A stretch of 64,000 nt of DNA from assembly GCF_006064855.1 (NCBI RefSeq), contig NZ_CP040753.1, positions 2,170,001 through 2,234,000 on the forward strand, given 5' to 3'. Below the pieces are notes generated by a model. It had not been told where the DNA came from. It saw nothing but the letters and a program-made list of their open reading frames with translations, and searched no databases. Position 1 is the stretch's first letter, and every line of letters starts with the position of its first letter. The DNA comes from Sulfitobacter sp. BSw21498. GTDB taxonomy: Bacteria; Pseudomonadota; Alphaproteobacteria; Rhodobacterales; Rhodobacteraceae. Made by a program: the position numbers and the translations under genes. Shown here piece after piece: positions 36,445 through 45,110 of this stretch.

Positions 36445-36804
36445 TTACCCGATGAACTTTTGATAGGCGGCTTCGTCCATGAACTCGTCCATCTGGCTCG
36501 GGTCGGACGCCTTCATCTTAAAGAACCACGCCTCGCCCTGCGGGTCGTCATTCACCAGGGCGGGGTTGTCGGACAGCGTGCTGTTGACCTCGATGATCTC
36601 GCCATCAATCGGTGCCAGAATATCGGACGCCGCCTTGACGGATTCGATCACGACAACTTCGTCGTCCTTGCTGACAGTCGTGCCTTCATCGGGCAGCTCG
36701 ACAAACACCACGTCGCCCAGCTGTTCGGCCGCGTGAATGGTGATGCCAACGACGATTTCGTCGCCTTCAACCCGCAGCCACTCGTGTTCTTCGGTAAACT
36801 TCAT
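36445..36804 (-). CDS. gcvH: Glycine cleavage system H protein
   Basis: This is the lipoyl carrier that shuttles aminomethyl and electrons between P, T and L proteins. It has 119 residues; the lipoyl-lysine is K57 in IESVKAAS. N-terminus [14 protein letters not shown] is canonical. AAGGATGGAAGT precedes the ATG at 36804, which rules out the longer reading that would overlap gcvT. It lies 19 bases downstream of gcvT. Confidence 0.98.
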   Translation of the reverse strand: MKFTEEHEWLRVEGDEIVVGITIHAAEQLGDVVFVELPDEGTTVSKDDEVVVIESVKAASDILAPIDGEIIEVNSTLSDNPALVNDDPQGEAWFFKMKASDPSQMDEFMDEAAYQKFIG

Positions 36805-36823
36805 ACTTCCATCCTTCACTAGA

Positions 36824-37948
36824 TTATCTTTTAAAATTCGCCGCAACAAAGGGCAGCTTGGCAACGGTCACTGGCAGACGCTTGCCGCGGACTTCGCCCC
36901 ACAGCATCGTATCAATACCCGCCTGCGCCTCACTGACATAGCCCATTGCGACAGGCCCGCCTACCGTCGGCCCGAAACTGCCCGACGTCACTTCGCCCAC
37001 CTGCGTGCCACCTGTCGCGGCATCAAAAAGCGGTGTGCCGTCGCGCATGGGGGCACGGCCTTCGGGGGCCAGACCGACACGCTTGCGCGCCGTGCCAGTT
37101 TCGAACGCGGCCTGCACAGCGTCGGCACCGGGGTAGCCCCCCGCACGGTCACCACCAGCGCGGCGGGCCTTCTGGATCGCCCATGTCAGGCTTGCCTCCA
37201 CCGGGTTTGTGCCCGCATCGATGTCATTGCCGTACAGACACAACCCCGCCTCGAGCCGCAGCGAATCCCGCGCGCCCAGACCAATCGGCGCGACGCCCTC
37301 GATCTCCAGCAAACGGCGGACCAATGCTTCGGCCTGCGCTTCTGGTACAGACAGTTCGAACCCATCCTCGCCGGTGTAGCCCGACCGCGATGCCCAGACC
37401 TCTACGCCGTCCAGCGTCAACGTCGCAAAATCCATGAACCGCATCGCGTCTGCGGCCGGATCAAGCGTGGCGATGGCCGCGCCTGCGGTCGGCCCCTGCA
37501 CAGCAATCAAGGCACGGTCGGTGATCGGTGTAACGGTGAGCTCAGGCTCAAGCGCCGCTTTCATCCGCGCGATGTCGGACTCCTTGCAGGCCGCATTCAC
37601 GACAACAAACAGGTCATCGCCACGACGCGCAAACATCAGATCATCCTCGATCCCGCCCGCGTCATTGGTGAAAAACCCATAGCGTTGACGCCCGTCTTCC
37701 AGCCCCAGCACGTTCATCGGCACCAGCGTTTCAAACGCCAGTGCTGCGGCCTCCCACGACGGGCCGGTCACCATCACCTGCCCCATGTGGCTGACGTCGA
37801 ATACGCCCGCAGCGGCACGGGTATGCAGATGTTCTTTCATCACGCCCATCGGATACTGCACAGGCATGGAATAGCCCGCAAAGGGCACCATCTTGCCACC
37901 CAGTTCCAGATGAAGATCGTATAGCGGTGTCTGTTGCAAATCGCTCAT
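36824..37948 (-). CDS. gcvT: Aminomethyltransferase, T protein
   Basis: This protein transfers the aminomethyl group to tetrahydrofolate, giving methylene-THF and ammonia. It has 374 residues. The sequence opens [21 protein letters not shown] and contains [10 protein letters not shown] (folate-binding region) and [12 protein letters not shown], all typical of GcvT. The ATG at 37948 was preferred over GTG at 37954. It is the first gene of the operon and its leader holds the tandem glycine riboswitch at 38031-38183. Confidence 0.97.
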   Translation of the reverse strand: MSDLQQTPLYDLHLELGGKMVPFAGYSMPVQYPMGVMKEHLHTRAAAGVFDVSHMGQVMVTGPSWEAAALAFETLVPMNVLGLEDGRQRYGFFTNDAGGIEDDLMFARRGDDLFVVVNAACKESDIARMKAALEPELTVTPITDRALIAVQGPTAGAAIATLDPAADAMRFMDFATLTLDGVEVWASRSGYTGEDGFELSVPEAQAEALVRRLLEIEGVAPIGLGARDSLRLEAGLCLYGNDIDAGTNPVEASLTWAIQKARRAGGDRAGGYPGADAVQAAFETGTARKRVGLAPEGRAPMRDGTPLFDAATGGTQVGEVTSGSFGPTVGGPVAMGYVSEAQAGIDTMLWGEVRGKRLPVTVAKLPFVAANFKR

Positions 37949-38030
37949 GGTCACGCGGCCTTTTCCATATCCAGAAGGCCATTGACCATACTGGCACCCA
38001 GCAGACCGCAGGAATGCAGCCCGTCAAATG

Positions 38031-38183
38031 CCCCCTCTGTCCTTTCGCCTGAGATCGTTATCCCTTCGGCGGACGCTGTTGCGTCACTCTCCAGAGTTGT
38101 TAGGTCCCGTTGCGGTCCTTGCGCCTGAGAGTTTCCGGGGCGGTTGCTCCTTCGGCACCGGCTTGCGCCGGTTCTCCCGTAAC
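38031..38183 (-). promoter_or_regulatory. Tandem glycine riboswitch before gcvT
   Basis: Read on the minus strand, two aptamer-like modules follow each other. The first, about 38183-38105, has GGGAGAACCGGCG ... GCCGAAGGAGCAA ... CTCTCAGGCGCAAGGACC. The second, about 38097-38031, has CTGGAGAGTGACGC ... GCCGAAGGGATAA ... TCTCAGGCGAAAGGACAGA. GCCGAAGG and CTCAGGC(N)AAAGGAC are the conserved core features of gcvT-type glycine aptamers. The expected output is glycine-induced expression of gcvTHP. About 80 bases remain between the second aptamer and gcvT for the expression platform. Confidence 0.93.
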
Positions 38184-38341
38184 GGTGTGGGCAAGTGCTA
38201 TGCCGGATCGCGGCGCTGCGTCAAGCAAAGTTGACAGCGCAGCGCTAAAACTTTCATCCCGTGCCGCGATATTGAGCAGCCCACCGCGACCTGCAGGCGC
38301 AAGATGTGGACATCAGCGCCGCACGGCGCCAAAACACGCGC

Positions 38342-38896
38342 ATGACACCATATTTTTTCGGCTATGGCAGCCTCGTAAACCGCAGTACCCACGCCTACCC
38401 CGACGCCCGTCCGGCGCAGTTGCACGGGTGGCACCGGCTTTGGGTTCGCATCGCAGGGGCATCGCACGTCTTTCTCAGCGTGCTGCCTGAAAAAGACACC
38501 GTCATCGACGGGTTGATCGCGGCGGTGCCTGGTGCGGACTGGGTGGCGCTGGATACCCGCGAAACCAACTACAACCGCATCGGGTCGAACGGGGCTGTCG
38601 TACACGACATCATTCCCGCCCCCGACATGGCGCATTATTCAGTGCCGACGGACACCCATGTGACATCCGGCGACCACACCATTTTGCTCAGCTATATTGA
38701 TGTCGTGGTCCAAGGGTTCCTGCGCGAATACGGGGTCGACGGCGTGCAGCGGTTCTTTGACACGACGCGGGGCTGGGACACGCCGATCCTGAATGACCGC
38801 GCCGCGCCGAAATACCCGCGTGCACAAGCGCTTACCGCGCAAGAAACCGCGCTGGTGGACGACAATCTGACCCGCCTATCGGCGCAGGTGCAGTAG
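38342..38896 (+). CDS. Gamma-glutamylcyclotransferase-like protein
   Basis: This is a 184-residue protein opening PYFFGYGSLVNRSTH; the YGSL motif is the substrate-binding signature of the GGCT-like (AIG2) fold. A conserved acidic catalytic residue is expected in the middle region (LDTRETNYNRI contains the candidate Glu). Possible activities include glutathione or gamma-glutamyl-amine cleavage; none can be chosen. The start (ATG 38342) has no strong ribosome site; a GTG at 38306 is an alternative. Its last 21 bases overlap the 3' end of the convergent MATE gene. Confidence 0.82.
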   Translation: MTPYFFGYGSLVNRSTHAYPDARPAQLHGWHRLWVRIAGASHVFLSVLPEKDTVIDGLIAAVPGADWVALDTRETNYNRIGSNGAVVHDIIPAPDMAHYSVPTDTHVTSGDHTILLSYIDVVVQGFLREYGVDGVQRFFDTTRGWDTPILNDRAAPKYPRAQALTAQETALVDDNLTRLSAQVQ

Positions 38897-40273
38897 CGAC
38901 ATCAACCGCCCGTCGCGGGCAAAGACCTCGGGCTTGGCGCGTTTGCGCTGCCCCCCTTGCGCGATCATCCGACGCGCCAGAAGCCACGCCAGCGTCCCAA
39001 AGACCACCCCCGCCGCCGCCTGCCCAATGAGCACGCCGGGCGCGCCGAACAGCAGGCTGCCGGCCCAGACCAAGGGGATCATCCCCAGCGTGTTGCGACC
39101 CCAGTTGGTGACCGTCGAATAATAGGGGTGGCCCATATTGTTGAACGCTGCATTCGACACGAACAACACGCCGTTGAAAAAGAACGCCAGCGAAAGCGGG
39201 CCGCAGAACAGATAGATCAGCGTCAACGTAATGCCTTCGGCGTCAAACATCGCCGCCAGCGGTGCGCGGAACGCAAAAAGCGCGGCGGAAATCGCCACGA
39301 TCACCAATGCGGCAAAGCTGACCCCCGCGGCATAGGTCCGTTTGACCCGACCCAGATCGCCCGCGCCAAAATTCTGCCCGATGATCGGCCCCACCGCACC
39401 AGACAGGGCAAAGATCACGGCAAAGGCCACAGGCATCATCCGGCTGACAATCGCCATGCCCGCCACCGCGTCTTCGCCATAGGCCGCCATGGCGCGGGTG
39501 ACATATGCCTGCCCTACAGGCGTTGCGACCTGCGTCAGGATGGCAGGCACCGCAATGGCCAACACCGGCAACAGATCGCGCCACAGCCCCGAAGGACGCG
39601 GCATCGCGATCCCGCCATAATGGCGTACGATCGGCATCAACGCGGTATAGGCAATCACCACCCGCGCGACAAAAGACGCCCAGGCGGCACCGGTCAGACC
39701 CAGGTCGAAGGTAAAGATCAGGATGGGGTCAAGAATGGCATTCACAATACCCCCCGCGATCGTTGCCATCATCGCGCGGCGTGCATCCCCATGCGCCCGC
39801 AGGATGGCGCTGCCCATCATCCCAACCATGAGGAACGGGACGGACGGCACAACAATCTGCAAGAAATGCACCGCCAGTGTCGCCGTCTCACCGCGCGCGC
39901 CGACCAATCCGACCAGAACATCCAGCGATAGAAACACACACAGCGCAAAGATCACGCCGAAAAACGCCCCATAGCACAGCGCATGGGTCGTACGTTCTCG
40001 CGCAAGCTGCGCATCATCCTGCCCCAAGGCCCGCGCGACCAAAGCACCGGCCGCAATCCCCAGACCAATCCCGAAAGACGTGGTGAAAAACAAGATCGCC
40101 CCGGCATAGCCGATGGCCGCCGCCAGCTCGGCCTTGCCCAGCATAGAAATGAAAATCATGTCGACGAAATCGACAAGGAACACGGCCACCAGCCCGACAG
40201 AGGCCAGCAAAGACATGTTGGCCACATGGCCGAACAGGTTGCCCGATAAAAATTTGGCGCGCCCATCAACCAT
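38876..40273 (-). CDS. MATE-family multidrug/Na+ efflux protein (NorM-like)
   Basis: This is a 465-residue inner-membrane protein with about 12 spans in two similar halves, the MATE layout. Recognisable segments are VDMIFISMLGKAELAAAIGYAG in the first half and GPIIGQNFGAGDLGRVKRTY in the second, the latter being the conserved cytoplasmic-side G-Q-N-x-G motif. Expected activity is cation-coupled export of drugs or metabolites. It converges on the GGCT-like gene with a 21-base overlap. The upstream gap to gltX holds a copy of the intergenic repeat at 40303. Confidence 0.92.
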   Translation of the reverse strand: MVDGRAKFLSGNLFGHVANMSLLASVGLVAVFLVDFVDMIFISMLGKAELAAAIGYAGAILFFTTSFGIGLGIAAGALVARALGQDDAQLARERTTHALCYGAFFGVIFALCVFLSLDVLVGLVGARGETATLAVHFLQIVVPSVPFLMVGMMGSAILRAHGDARRAMMATIAGGIVNAILDPILIFTFDLGLTGAAWASFVARVVIAYTALMPIVRHYGGIAMPRPSGLWRDLLPVLAIAVPAILTQVATPVGQAYVTRAMAAYGEDAVAGMAIVSRMMPVAFAVIFALSGAVGPIIGQNFGAGDLGRVKRTYAAGVSFAALVIVAISAALFAFRAPLAAMFDAEGITLTLIYLFCGPLSLAFFFNGVLFVSNAAFNNMGHPYYSTVTNWGRNTLGMIPLVWAGSLLFGAPGVLIGQAAAGVVFGTLAWLLARRMIAQGGQRKRAKPEVFARDGRLMSLLHLRR

Positions 40274-40302
40274 GATGGACGCGCCTTATGTCAGCCGACA
40301 GC

Positions 40303-40335
40303 GGCTTCATTTTGCCAGATAAACTCTCGCCGAAG
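40303..40335 (-). repeat. Intergenic repeat element, copy A
   Basis: The + strand reads CTTCATTTTGCC, three or four variable bases, then TAAACTCTCGCCGAAGGC. The same string recurs at 57734-57766 in another intergenic gap. On the minus strand it reads GCCTTCGGCGAGAGTTTA then GGCAAAATGAAG. It lies between the MATE gene start and the gltX end. Confidence 0.75.
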
Positions 40336-40369
40336 GCTCCCGAACTTGCGCCCGCGAACCCGACCCGTT

Positions 40370-41695
40370 TCACCCGCGTGCCTTCACGACTTGCAACAAC
40401 GGCAGCACGGCGGCCATATCCGGCCCGTGGGGCTTGCCCGTCAGCGCCAGACGCAGCGGCATGAACAGCCCTTTGCCCTTGCGGCCTGTCTGCTCTTTCA
40501 CTGCGGCAGTCCATGTGCTCCATGTGCTTTCGTCAAATTCGCCCTCGGGCAACAAGGCCAAAGCCTCGGCGACGAACTCTTTGTCTTCGTCCGCGATCAC
40601 CGGCTCCGCGCCCACGCTAAACATCTGCCACCATCCCTCAAGATCGCGAAGTGTCGTGACGTTTTCGCGGGTGACCTGCCAGAATAGTGCAACCTTGTCG
40701 TCTGGCACACCAAGGGCTGCGATCTCATCAGAGACAGCCTCGAGCGGGAGGGTCTGCAAATAGCGGCCCGTCATCGGGAACAGGTCTTCGACGTCGAACT
40801 TGGTCGGCGCAGACCCAAAGCGTTCGATGTCAAAGCCATCGATCAAGGCCTCCATGTCGGTGCGCAGCTCGACCGGATCAGACGACCCCAGACGCGACAT
40901 GATGGACAGCAAGGCAAACGGATGCACGCCGCGTTCGCGCAGATCGCGCAGCGCCAGCACGCCCAGACGTTTCGACAGCGCCTCGCCTTGCGGACCGGTC
41001 AACAGCGAATGGTGCGCAAAGGAGGGTACGGTGCCGCCAAGTGCGTGCATGATCTGGATTTGTGTCGCCGTGTTGGTCACGTGGTCGGACCCGCGCACAA
41101 CATTGGTCACGCCCATCTCTGTATCATCCACGACTGACGCCAGTGTGTACAAAATCTGGCCGTCACCGCGGATCAAAACGGGGTCCGAAACCGACGCCGC
41201 ATCAATCGAGATGTCGCCAAGGATGCCGTCCTTCCATTCGATCCGTTCCTGATCCAGCTTAAAGCGCCACACGCCCGGGCCGCGTTCATCGCGCAGCTTG
41301 GCTTTTTCCGCATCCGACAGGTTCAGCGCAGCGCGGTCATAGACCGGCGGCTTGCCCATGTTCAGCTGTTTCTTGCGCTTGAGATCCAGTTCGGTCGGCG
41401 TTTCCCACGCTTCATAGAAGCGCCCGATCTTGCGCAGCTCGTCCGCGGCGGCGTGGTATTTCTCCAACCGCTCGGACTGGCGTTCAACGCGATCCCAATG
41501 CAGGCCCAGCCACGTCAGGTCTTCTTTCAGACCGTCGACGTATTCTTCCTTGCTGCGCACCGGATCGGTGTCGTCGATCCGCAGGATGAACTCGCCACCG
41601 CTTTTGCGGGCGATCAGATAGTTCATCAGCGCCGTGCGCAGGTTGCCTACGTGGATATAACCGGTCGGGGACGGGGCGAAGCGGGTGATGGTCAT
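40370..41695 (-). CDS. gltX: Glutamyl-tRNA synthetase
   Basis: This is a 441-residue class I synthetase. The HIGH-type motif is Y-I-H15-V-G and the KMSKS-type motif is ALSKRLG. Start at 41695 (TITRFAPSPTGYIHVGNLR) has CAGGAGAACCCA upstream. Alphaproteobacteria often carry two GluRS forms and lack GlnRS; I cannot tell from one gene whether this is the tRNA-Glu- or tRNA-Gln-charging form. It lies 77 bases downstream of nadE on the same strand. Confidence 0.96.
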   Translation of the reverse strand: MTITRFAPSPTGYIHVGNLRTALMNYLIARKSGGEFILRIDDTDPVRSKEEYVDGLKEDLTWLGLHWDRVERQSERLEKYHAAADELRKIGRFYEAWETPTELDLKRKKQLNMGKPPVYDRAALNLSDAEKAKLRDERGPGVWRFKLDQERIEWKDGILGDISIDAASVSDPVLIRGDGQILYTLASVVDDTEMGVTNVVRGSDHVTNTATQIQIMHALGGTVPSFAHHSLLTGPQGEALSKRLGVLALRDLRERGVHPFALLSIMSRLGSSDPVELRTDMEALIDGFDIERFGSAPTKFDVEDLFPMTGRYLQTLPLEAVSDEIAALGVPDDKVALFWQVTRENVTTLRDLEGWWQMFSVGAEPVIADEDKEFVAEALALLPEGEFDESTWSTWTAAVKEQTGRKGKGLFMPLRLALTGKPHGPDMAAVLPLLQVVKARG

Positions 41696-41772
41696 TGGGT
41701 TCTCCTGATTGGCCGCTGGCTTGTCACAGCGCGGCGTCATTGTCTAGATAACGTGCAGCAGCGCGCGCGCGA

Positions 41773-43431
41773 TCAACTGGGGTCGCGCCAGCGGTTCACG
41801 ATGGGATAGCGGCGGTCCAACCAGAACGCGCCTTTGGTCAAACGGGGACCGGGGGCGGACTGAAACCGCTTGTATTCACTGATATAAAGCAGGTGCTCGA
41901 CCTGTTTGGCAACATCGCGGTCAAACCCCGCCGCCACGCAATCGGCGATGGACCCATCGTCGTCGACAAGGATCGTCAGCATCGCATCCAGATCGGGATA
42001 ATCTGGCAGGCTGTCGCTGTCTTTCTGGTCTTCGCGCAGTTCGGCTGTCGGCGGCTTGTCGATGATACGCGGCGCGATCACCTCCCCTGCGGGGCCCATC
42101 ATCCAATCGCGATGGTTTTCATTGCGCCAGCGGCAGCTGTCAAAGACGCGGGTTTTGTACATATCCTTGATGGGGTTATAGCCCCCCGCCATGTCGCCAT
42201 AGATCGTGGCATAGCCCACCGCGACCTCTGACTTGTTGCCTGTGGTCAACAGCATCTCGCCGAACTTGTTACTGACCGCCATCAACAACAGCCCGCGCAG
42301 GCGCGACTGGATGTTTTCCTCGGTCAGGTCGGGTTCGGTGCCGTCAAACAGCGGGGCCAGTGTGTCGGTGATCGCCGCGCGCCCCTGCGCAATTGGCACA
42401 TAGTCATAGCGGCAGCCAAGCGCCTTGGCGACGGATTCAGCATCATCCAACGAGGCTTGGGACGTGTATTCGGACGGCAGCATCACACAGCGCACATTGT
42501 CAGCGCCAAGCGCATCCACAGCGATCGTCGCCACAATCGCCGAATCAATGCCGCCCGACAGGCCCAGCAACACTTTCTTAAAGCCAGTCTTGCCCATGTA
42601 GTCGCGCAAGCCCTGCACCATCACGCGGTAGTCCTGTTCAAGCTCCGATGGCATCGGCACCTTCTCGCCCTCGACCACGCGCCAGCCTTCGACGGTTTGT
42701 TCCAGATCGACATGTGTTATCTGCGCGTCAAACGCCGGCATTTGAAACGCCAGCTTGCCCCCGGGGTTCAGCGCAAAGCTCGCCCCGTCAAAGACCTGAT
42801 CATCCTGACCACCCACCATATTGAGGTAAATTAGCGGCAGTTCAGTTTCGACCACACGGGCAACCATATGGTTCAACCGCGTCTCGAACTTGCCGCGATA
42901 ATAGGGCGATCCGTTGGGCACCAGCAAGAACTCCGCCCCGGTTTCGGCGAGTGTTTCGGCCACATCGGGGTGCCATGCGTCTTCGCAGATCGGGCTTCCG
43001 ATGCGGGTATCGCCGACGGCGTACGGCCCACCCAAAGGCGCGCTGTCGAAAATACGCACCTCGTCAAAGACAGTCTCGTTTGGCAGGTTGTGTTTGAACA
43101 CGCGGCTGGCGATCTTGCCGCCCTTGAGGATCACATAAGCGTTATAAAGCTTGGCCCCTTCGACCCAAGGTGCGCCAATGGCCAGCGCGGGCCCGTCGGC
43201 ACAATCAGCGGCCAGCGCTTCGAGGTGGGTCATGACATCCAGCTGGAAAGCCTGCTTCATCACAAGGTCTTGGGCATTGTATCCGGCAAGGAACATCTCT
43301 GGCAGAGCCACCAGATCGGCACCGGCCTCTTTGCCTTGGGCCCAGGCATCCCGCGCGAGGTCTGCGTTTCCGGCCAAATCCCCGACGGTGGGGTTCAACT
43401 GGCCAAGCGTGATGCGAAAACGCGATGTCAT
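41773..43431 (-). CDS. nadE: Glutamine-dependent NAD+ synthetase
   Basis: This enzyme converts deamido-NAD (product of NadD, at 11 kb) to NAD. It has 552 residues. The N-terminal half is a nitrilase-type glutaminase with Glu in PEMFLAGY and the catalytic Cys in GSPICEDAWHPD. The C-terminal half is the synthetase with the PP-loop motif GLSGGIDSA. The start at 43431 opens TSRFRITLGQLNPTVGD, the family N-terminus. The nitrilase-fused form uses glutamine rather than free ammonia. It is divergent from the MORN protein gene. Confidence 0.96.
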   Translation of the reverse strand: MTSRFRITLGQLNPTVGDLAGNADLARDAWAQGKEAGADLVALPEMFLAGYNAQDLVMKQAFQLDVMTHLEALAADCADGPALAIGAPWVEGAKLYNAYVILKGGKIASRVFKHNLPNETVFDEVRIFDSAPLGGPYAVGDTRIGSPICEDAWHPDVAETLAETGAEFLLVPNGSPYYRGKFETRLNHMVARVVETELPLIYLNMVGGQDDQVFDGASFALNPGGKLAFQMPAFDAQITHVDLEQTVEGWRVVEGEKVPMPSELEQDYRVMVQGLRDYMGKTGFKKVLLGLSGGIDSAIVATIAVDALGADNVRCVMLPSEYTSQASLDDAESVAKALGCRYDYVPIAQGRAAITDTLAPLFDGTEPDLTEENIQSRLRGLLLMAVSNKFGEMLLTTGNKSEVAVGYATIYGDMAGGYNPIKDMYKTRVFDSCRWRNENHRDWMMGPAGEVIAPRIIDKPPTAELREDQKDSDSLPDYPDLDAMLTILVDDDGSIADCVAAGFDRDVAKQVEHLLYISEYKRFQSAPGPRLTKGAFWLDRRYPIVNRWRDPS

Positions 43432-43604
43432 GAGGCGATCCTTCGATAATCTACGCAAGTGATGTAGCAGATCACGCGCCAAGTAAAAGACCAAGGCGCA
43501 CCGCCGGGCAAAAGACGATTGCCCCCTCGCAGGCCATTGAATAGGCTAAGCGTTAACAAACTCGCCCGCCGCTCTTGGCCGCACTCTCTTTTGAAAGTTG
43601 CTGT

Positions 43605-45110
43605 ATGACGAAATTGAACCTGACCCCGCTGATCCTTTGCCTTGGGCTGCTGCCCTTCACCGCACTTGCGCAAGATGGCGAAGTGCAAAGCAAGCAATAC
43701 GACGATGGTGGCGTCTATGAGGGGACGTTTAAAGACGGCGTTCAGCACGGGACAGGCACCTACACGCTGCCCAACGGCTATGAATACGAAGGCAATTGGG
43801 TCGACGGAGAGATCAAAGGAAAAGGCGTCGCGCGTTTTCCCAACGGATCGGTCTACGAGGGCAACTTTGAAAAGGGCAAGCCGGACGGATTCGGCAAGAT
43901 CACCTTTGCCGATGGCGGCACTTACGAGGGCGAATGGGAAGCCGGCGCGATCACCGGTCAGGGCATCGCGCAATATGCCAATGGCGTGCGCTACGAAGGG
44001 TCGTTCCGCAATGCCAATCACCACGGCAAAGGCGTTATGCAATCCCCCGGCGGCTATGAGTATCAGGGCGACTGGGTGGACGGCGTCAAGCAGGGCGTGG
44101 GCAAGATCACCTACCCCGATGGCGCGCTTTATGATGGTGAAATCGTCGATGGCGACCGCAATGGCACCGGCACGCTGACCATGCCCGACGGGCTGACCTA
44201 TACCGGCCAGTGGAAAGACGGGCAGATCGACGGCACCGGCACGCTGACCCAGCCCAATGGCGACATCTACGAAGGCGATCTGGTCGCCGGCCAGCGCCAA
44301 GGCACCGGCAAAGTGACCTACGCCACGGGCGACATCTACGAGGGCAGCTTTGCGGAAGACCGCCGCGAGGGACAAGGCACATTCACCGGCACCGATGGCT
44401 ATGTCTACACAGGCTCTTGGGTTGCGGGAAAGATCGAGGGGATGGGCAAGGTAACCTACCCCGACGGTTCAGTCTACGAAGGCAGTTTTCGCGATGATCT
44501 GGCAGACGGTCAGGGCAAGATCACCTATCCCGACGGATCAACCTATGAAGGATCATGGGTCGTTGGCGTCATCGAAGGCGAAGGCCGAGCGACCTATCCC
44601 AACGGCATCGTCTATGAGGGCGGGTTCAAAAATGCCCGCAATGATGGTCAGGGCGTGATGACCTATGCCGACGGCTATAAATACGATGGCAGCTGGAAAG
44701 ACGGCCAGCGCAACGGAATGGGCACGGCGACCTATCCCGATGGCACAGTCTATACCGGCAGCTTTGCCGACGGGTTGCGCGATGGCACCGGCAAGATCAC
44801 CATGCCCGACGGGTTCACCTATGACGGCCAGTGGTCCGGCGGAGAGATCGACGGCGCCGGCACCGCGACCTACCCCAACGGTGATATCTACGAAGGGTCG
44901 TTCGAGGGCGGCAAACGTCAGGGCCAAGGCACCATGCGCTATAAGACGGGCGAGGAAGTCACTGGCCAGTGGGTGAACGGTGCATTGCAGGAAACGGGCG
45001 CGGCCCCCGCGAGTGATGCCGACACCGATACCACGCCCAAGGGAACGGCTGAAATACCAGCAGAGGCTCCTGCGGACAGCACGACCGACGCAGACAGCAA
45101 CGACGGCTAG
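43605..45110 (+). CDS. Exported protein of about 19 tandem MORN repeats
   Basis: This is a 501-residue protein with a Sec signal peptide (about residues 1-22, cleavage after ALA). From about residue 35 to 460 it is built of 23-residue MORN units of the form Y-E-G-x-W/F-x-D/G-G-x-x-x-G-x-G-x-x-T-Y-P-D/N-G: 18 full units and one last partial unit. The tail of about 40 residues is acidic and low in complexity (DADTDTTP). MORN repeats form an elongated beta sheet that binds lipids or proteins. The function here is unknown. The DNA units are diverged, so this is an old protein repeat rather than a recent DNA amplification. It overlaps the 3' end of the photolyase gene by 4 bases. Confidence 0.93.
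   Translation: MTKLNLTPLILCLGLLPFTALAQDGEVQSKQYDDGGVYEGTFKDGVQHGTGTYTLPNGYEYEGNWVDGEIKGKGVARFPNGSVYEGNFEKGKPDGFGKITFADGGTYEGEWEAGAITGQGIAQYANGVRYEGSFRNANHHGKGVMQSPGGYEYQGDWVDGVKQGVGKITYPDGALYDGEIVDGDRNGTGTLTMPDGLTYTGQWKDGQIDGTGTLTQPNGDIYEGDLVAGQRQGTGKVTYATGDIYEGSFAEDRREGQGTFTGTDGYVYTGSWVAGKIEGMGKVTYPDGSVYEGSFRDDLADGQGKITYPDGSTYEGSWVVGVIEGEGRATYPNGIVYEGGFKNARNDGQGVMTYADGYKYDGSWKDGQRNGMGTATYPDGTVYTGSFADGLRDGTGKITMPDGFTYDGQWSGGEIDGAGTATYPNGDIYEGSFEGGKRQGQGTMRYKTGEEVTGQWVNGALQETGAAPASDADTDTTPKGTAEIPAEAPADSTTDADSNDG

Noticed and set aside
36737..37924. 395-residue open frame opposite gcvT
   Set aside because: Antisense shadow; the minus-strand gcvT and gcvH are certain.
43428..44375. 315-residue hydrophobic-looking frame opposite the MORN gene
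   Set aside because: Its repetitive sequence is the reverse complement of MORN units, so the apparent repeats are not an independent protein.
43700..45000. Tandem DNA repeat that could be taken for a satellite or CRISPR
   Set aside because: The 69-base period equals 23 codons of MORN units and the units are diverged at the DNA level; there are no spacers.
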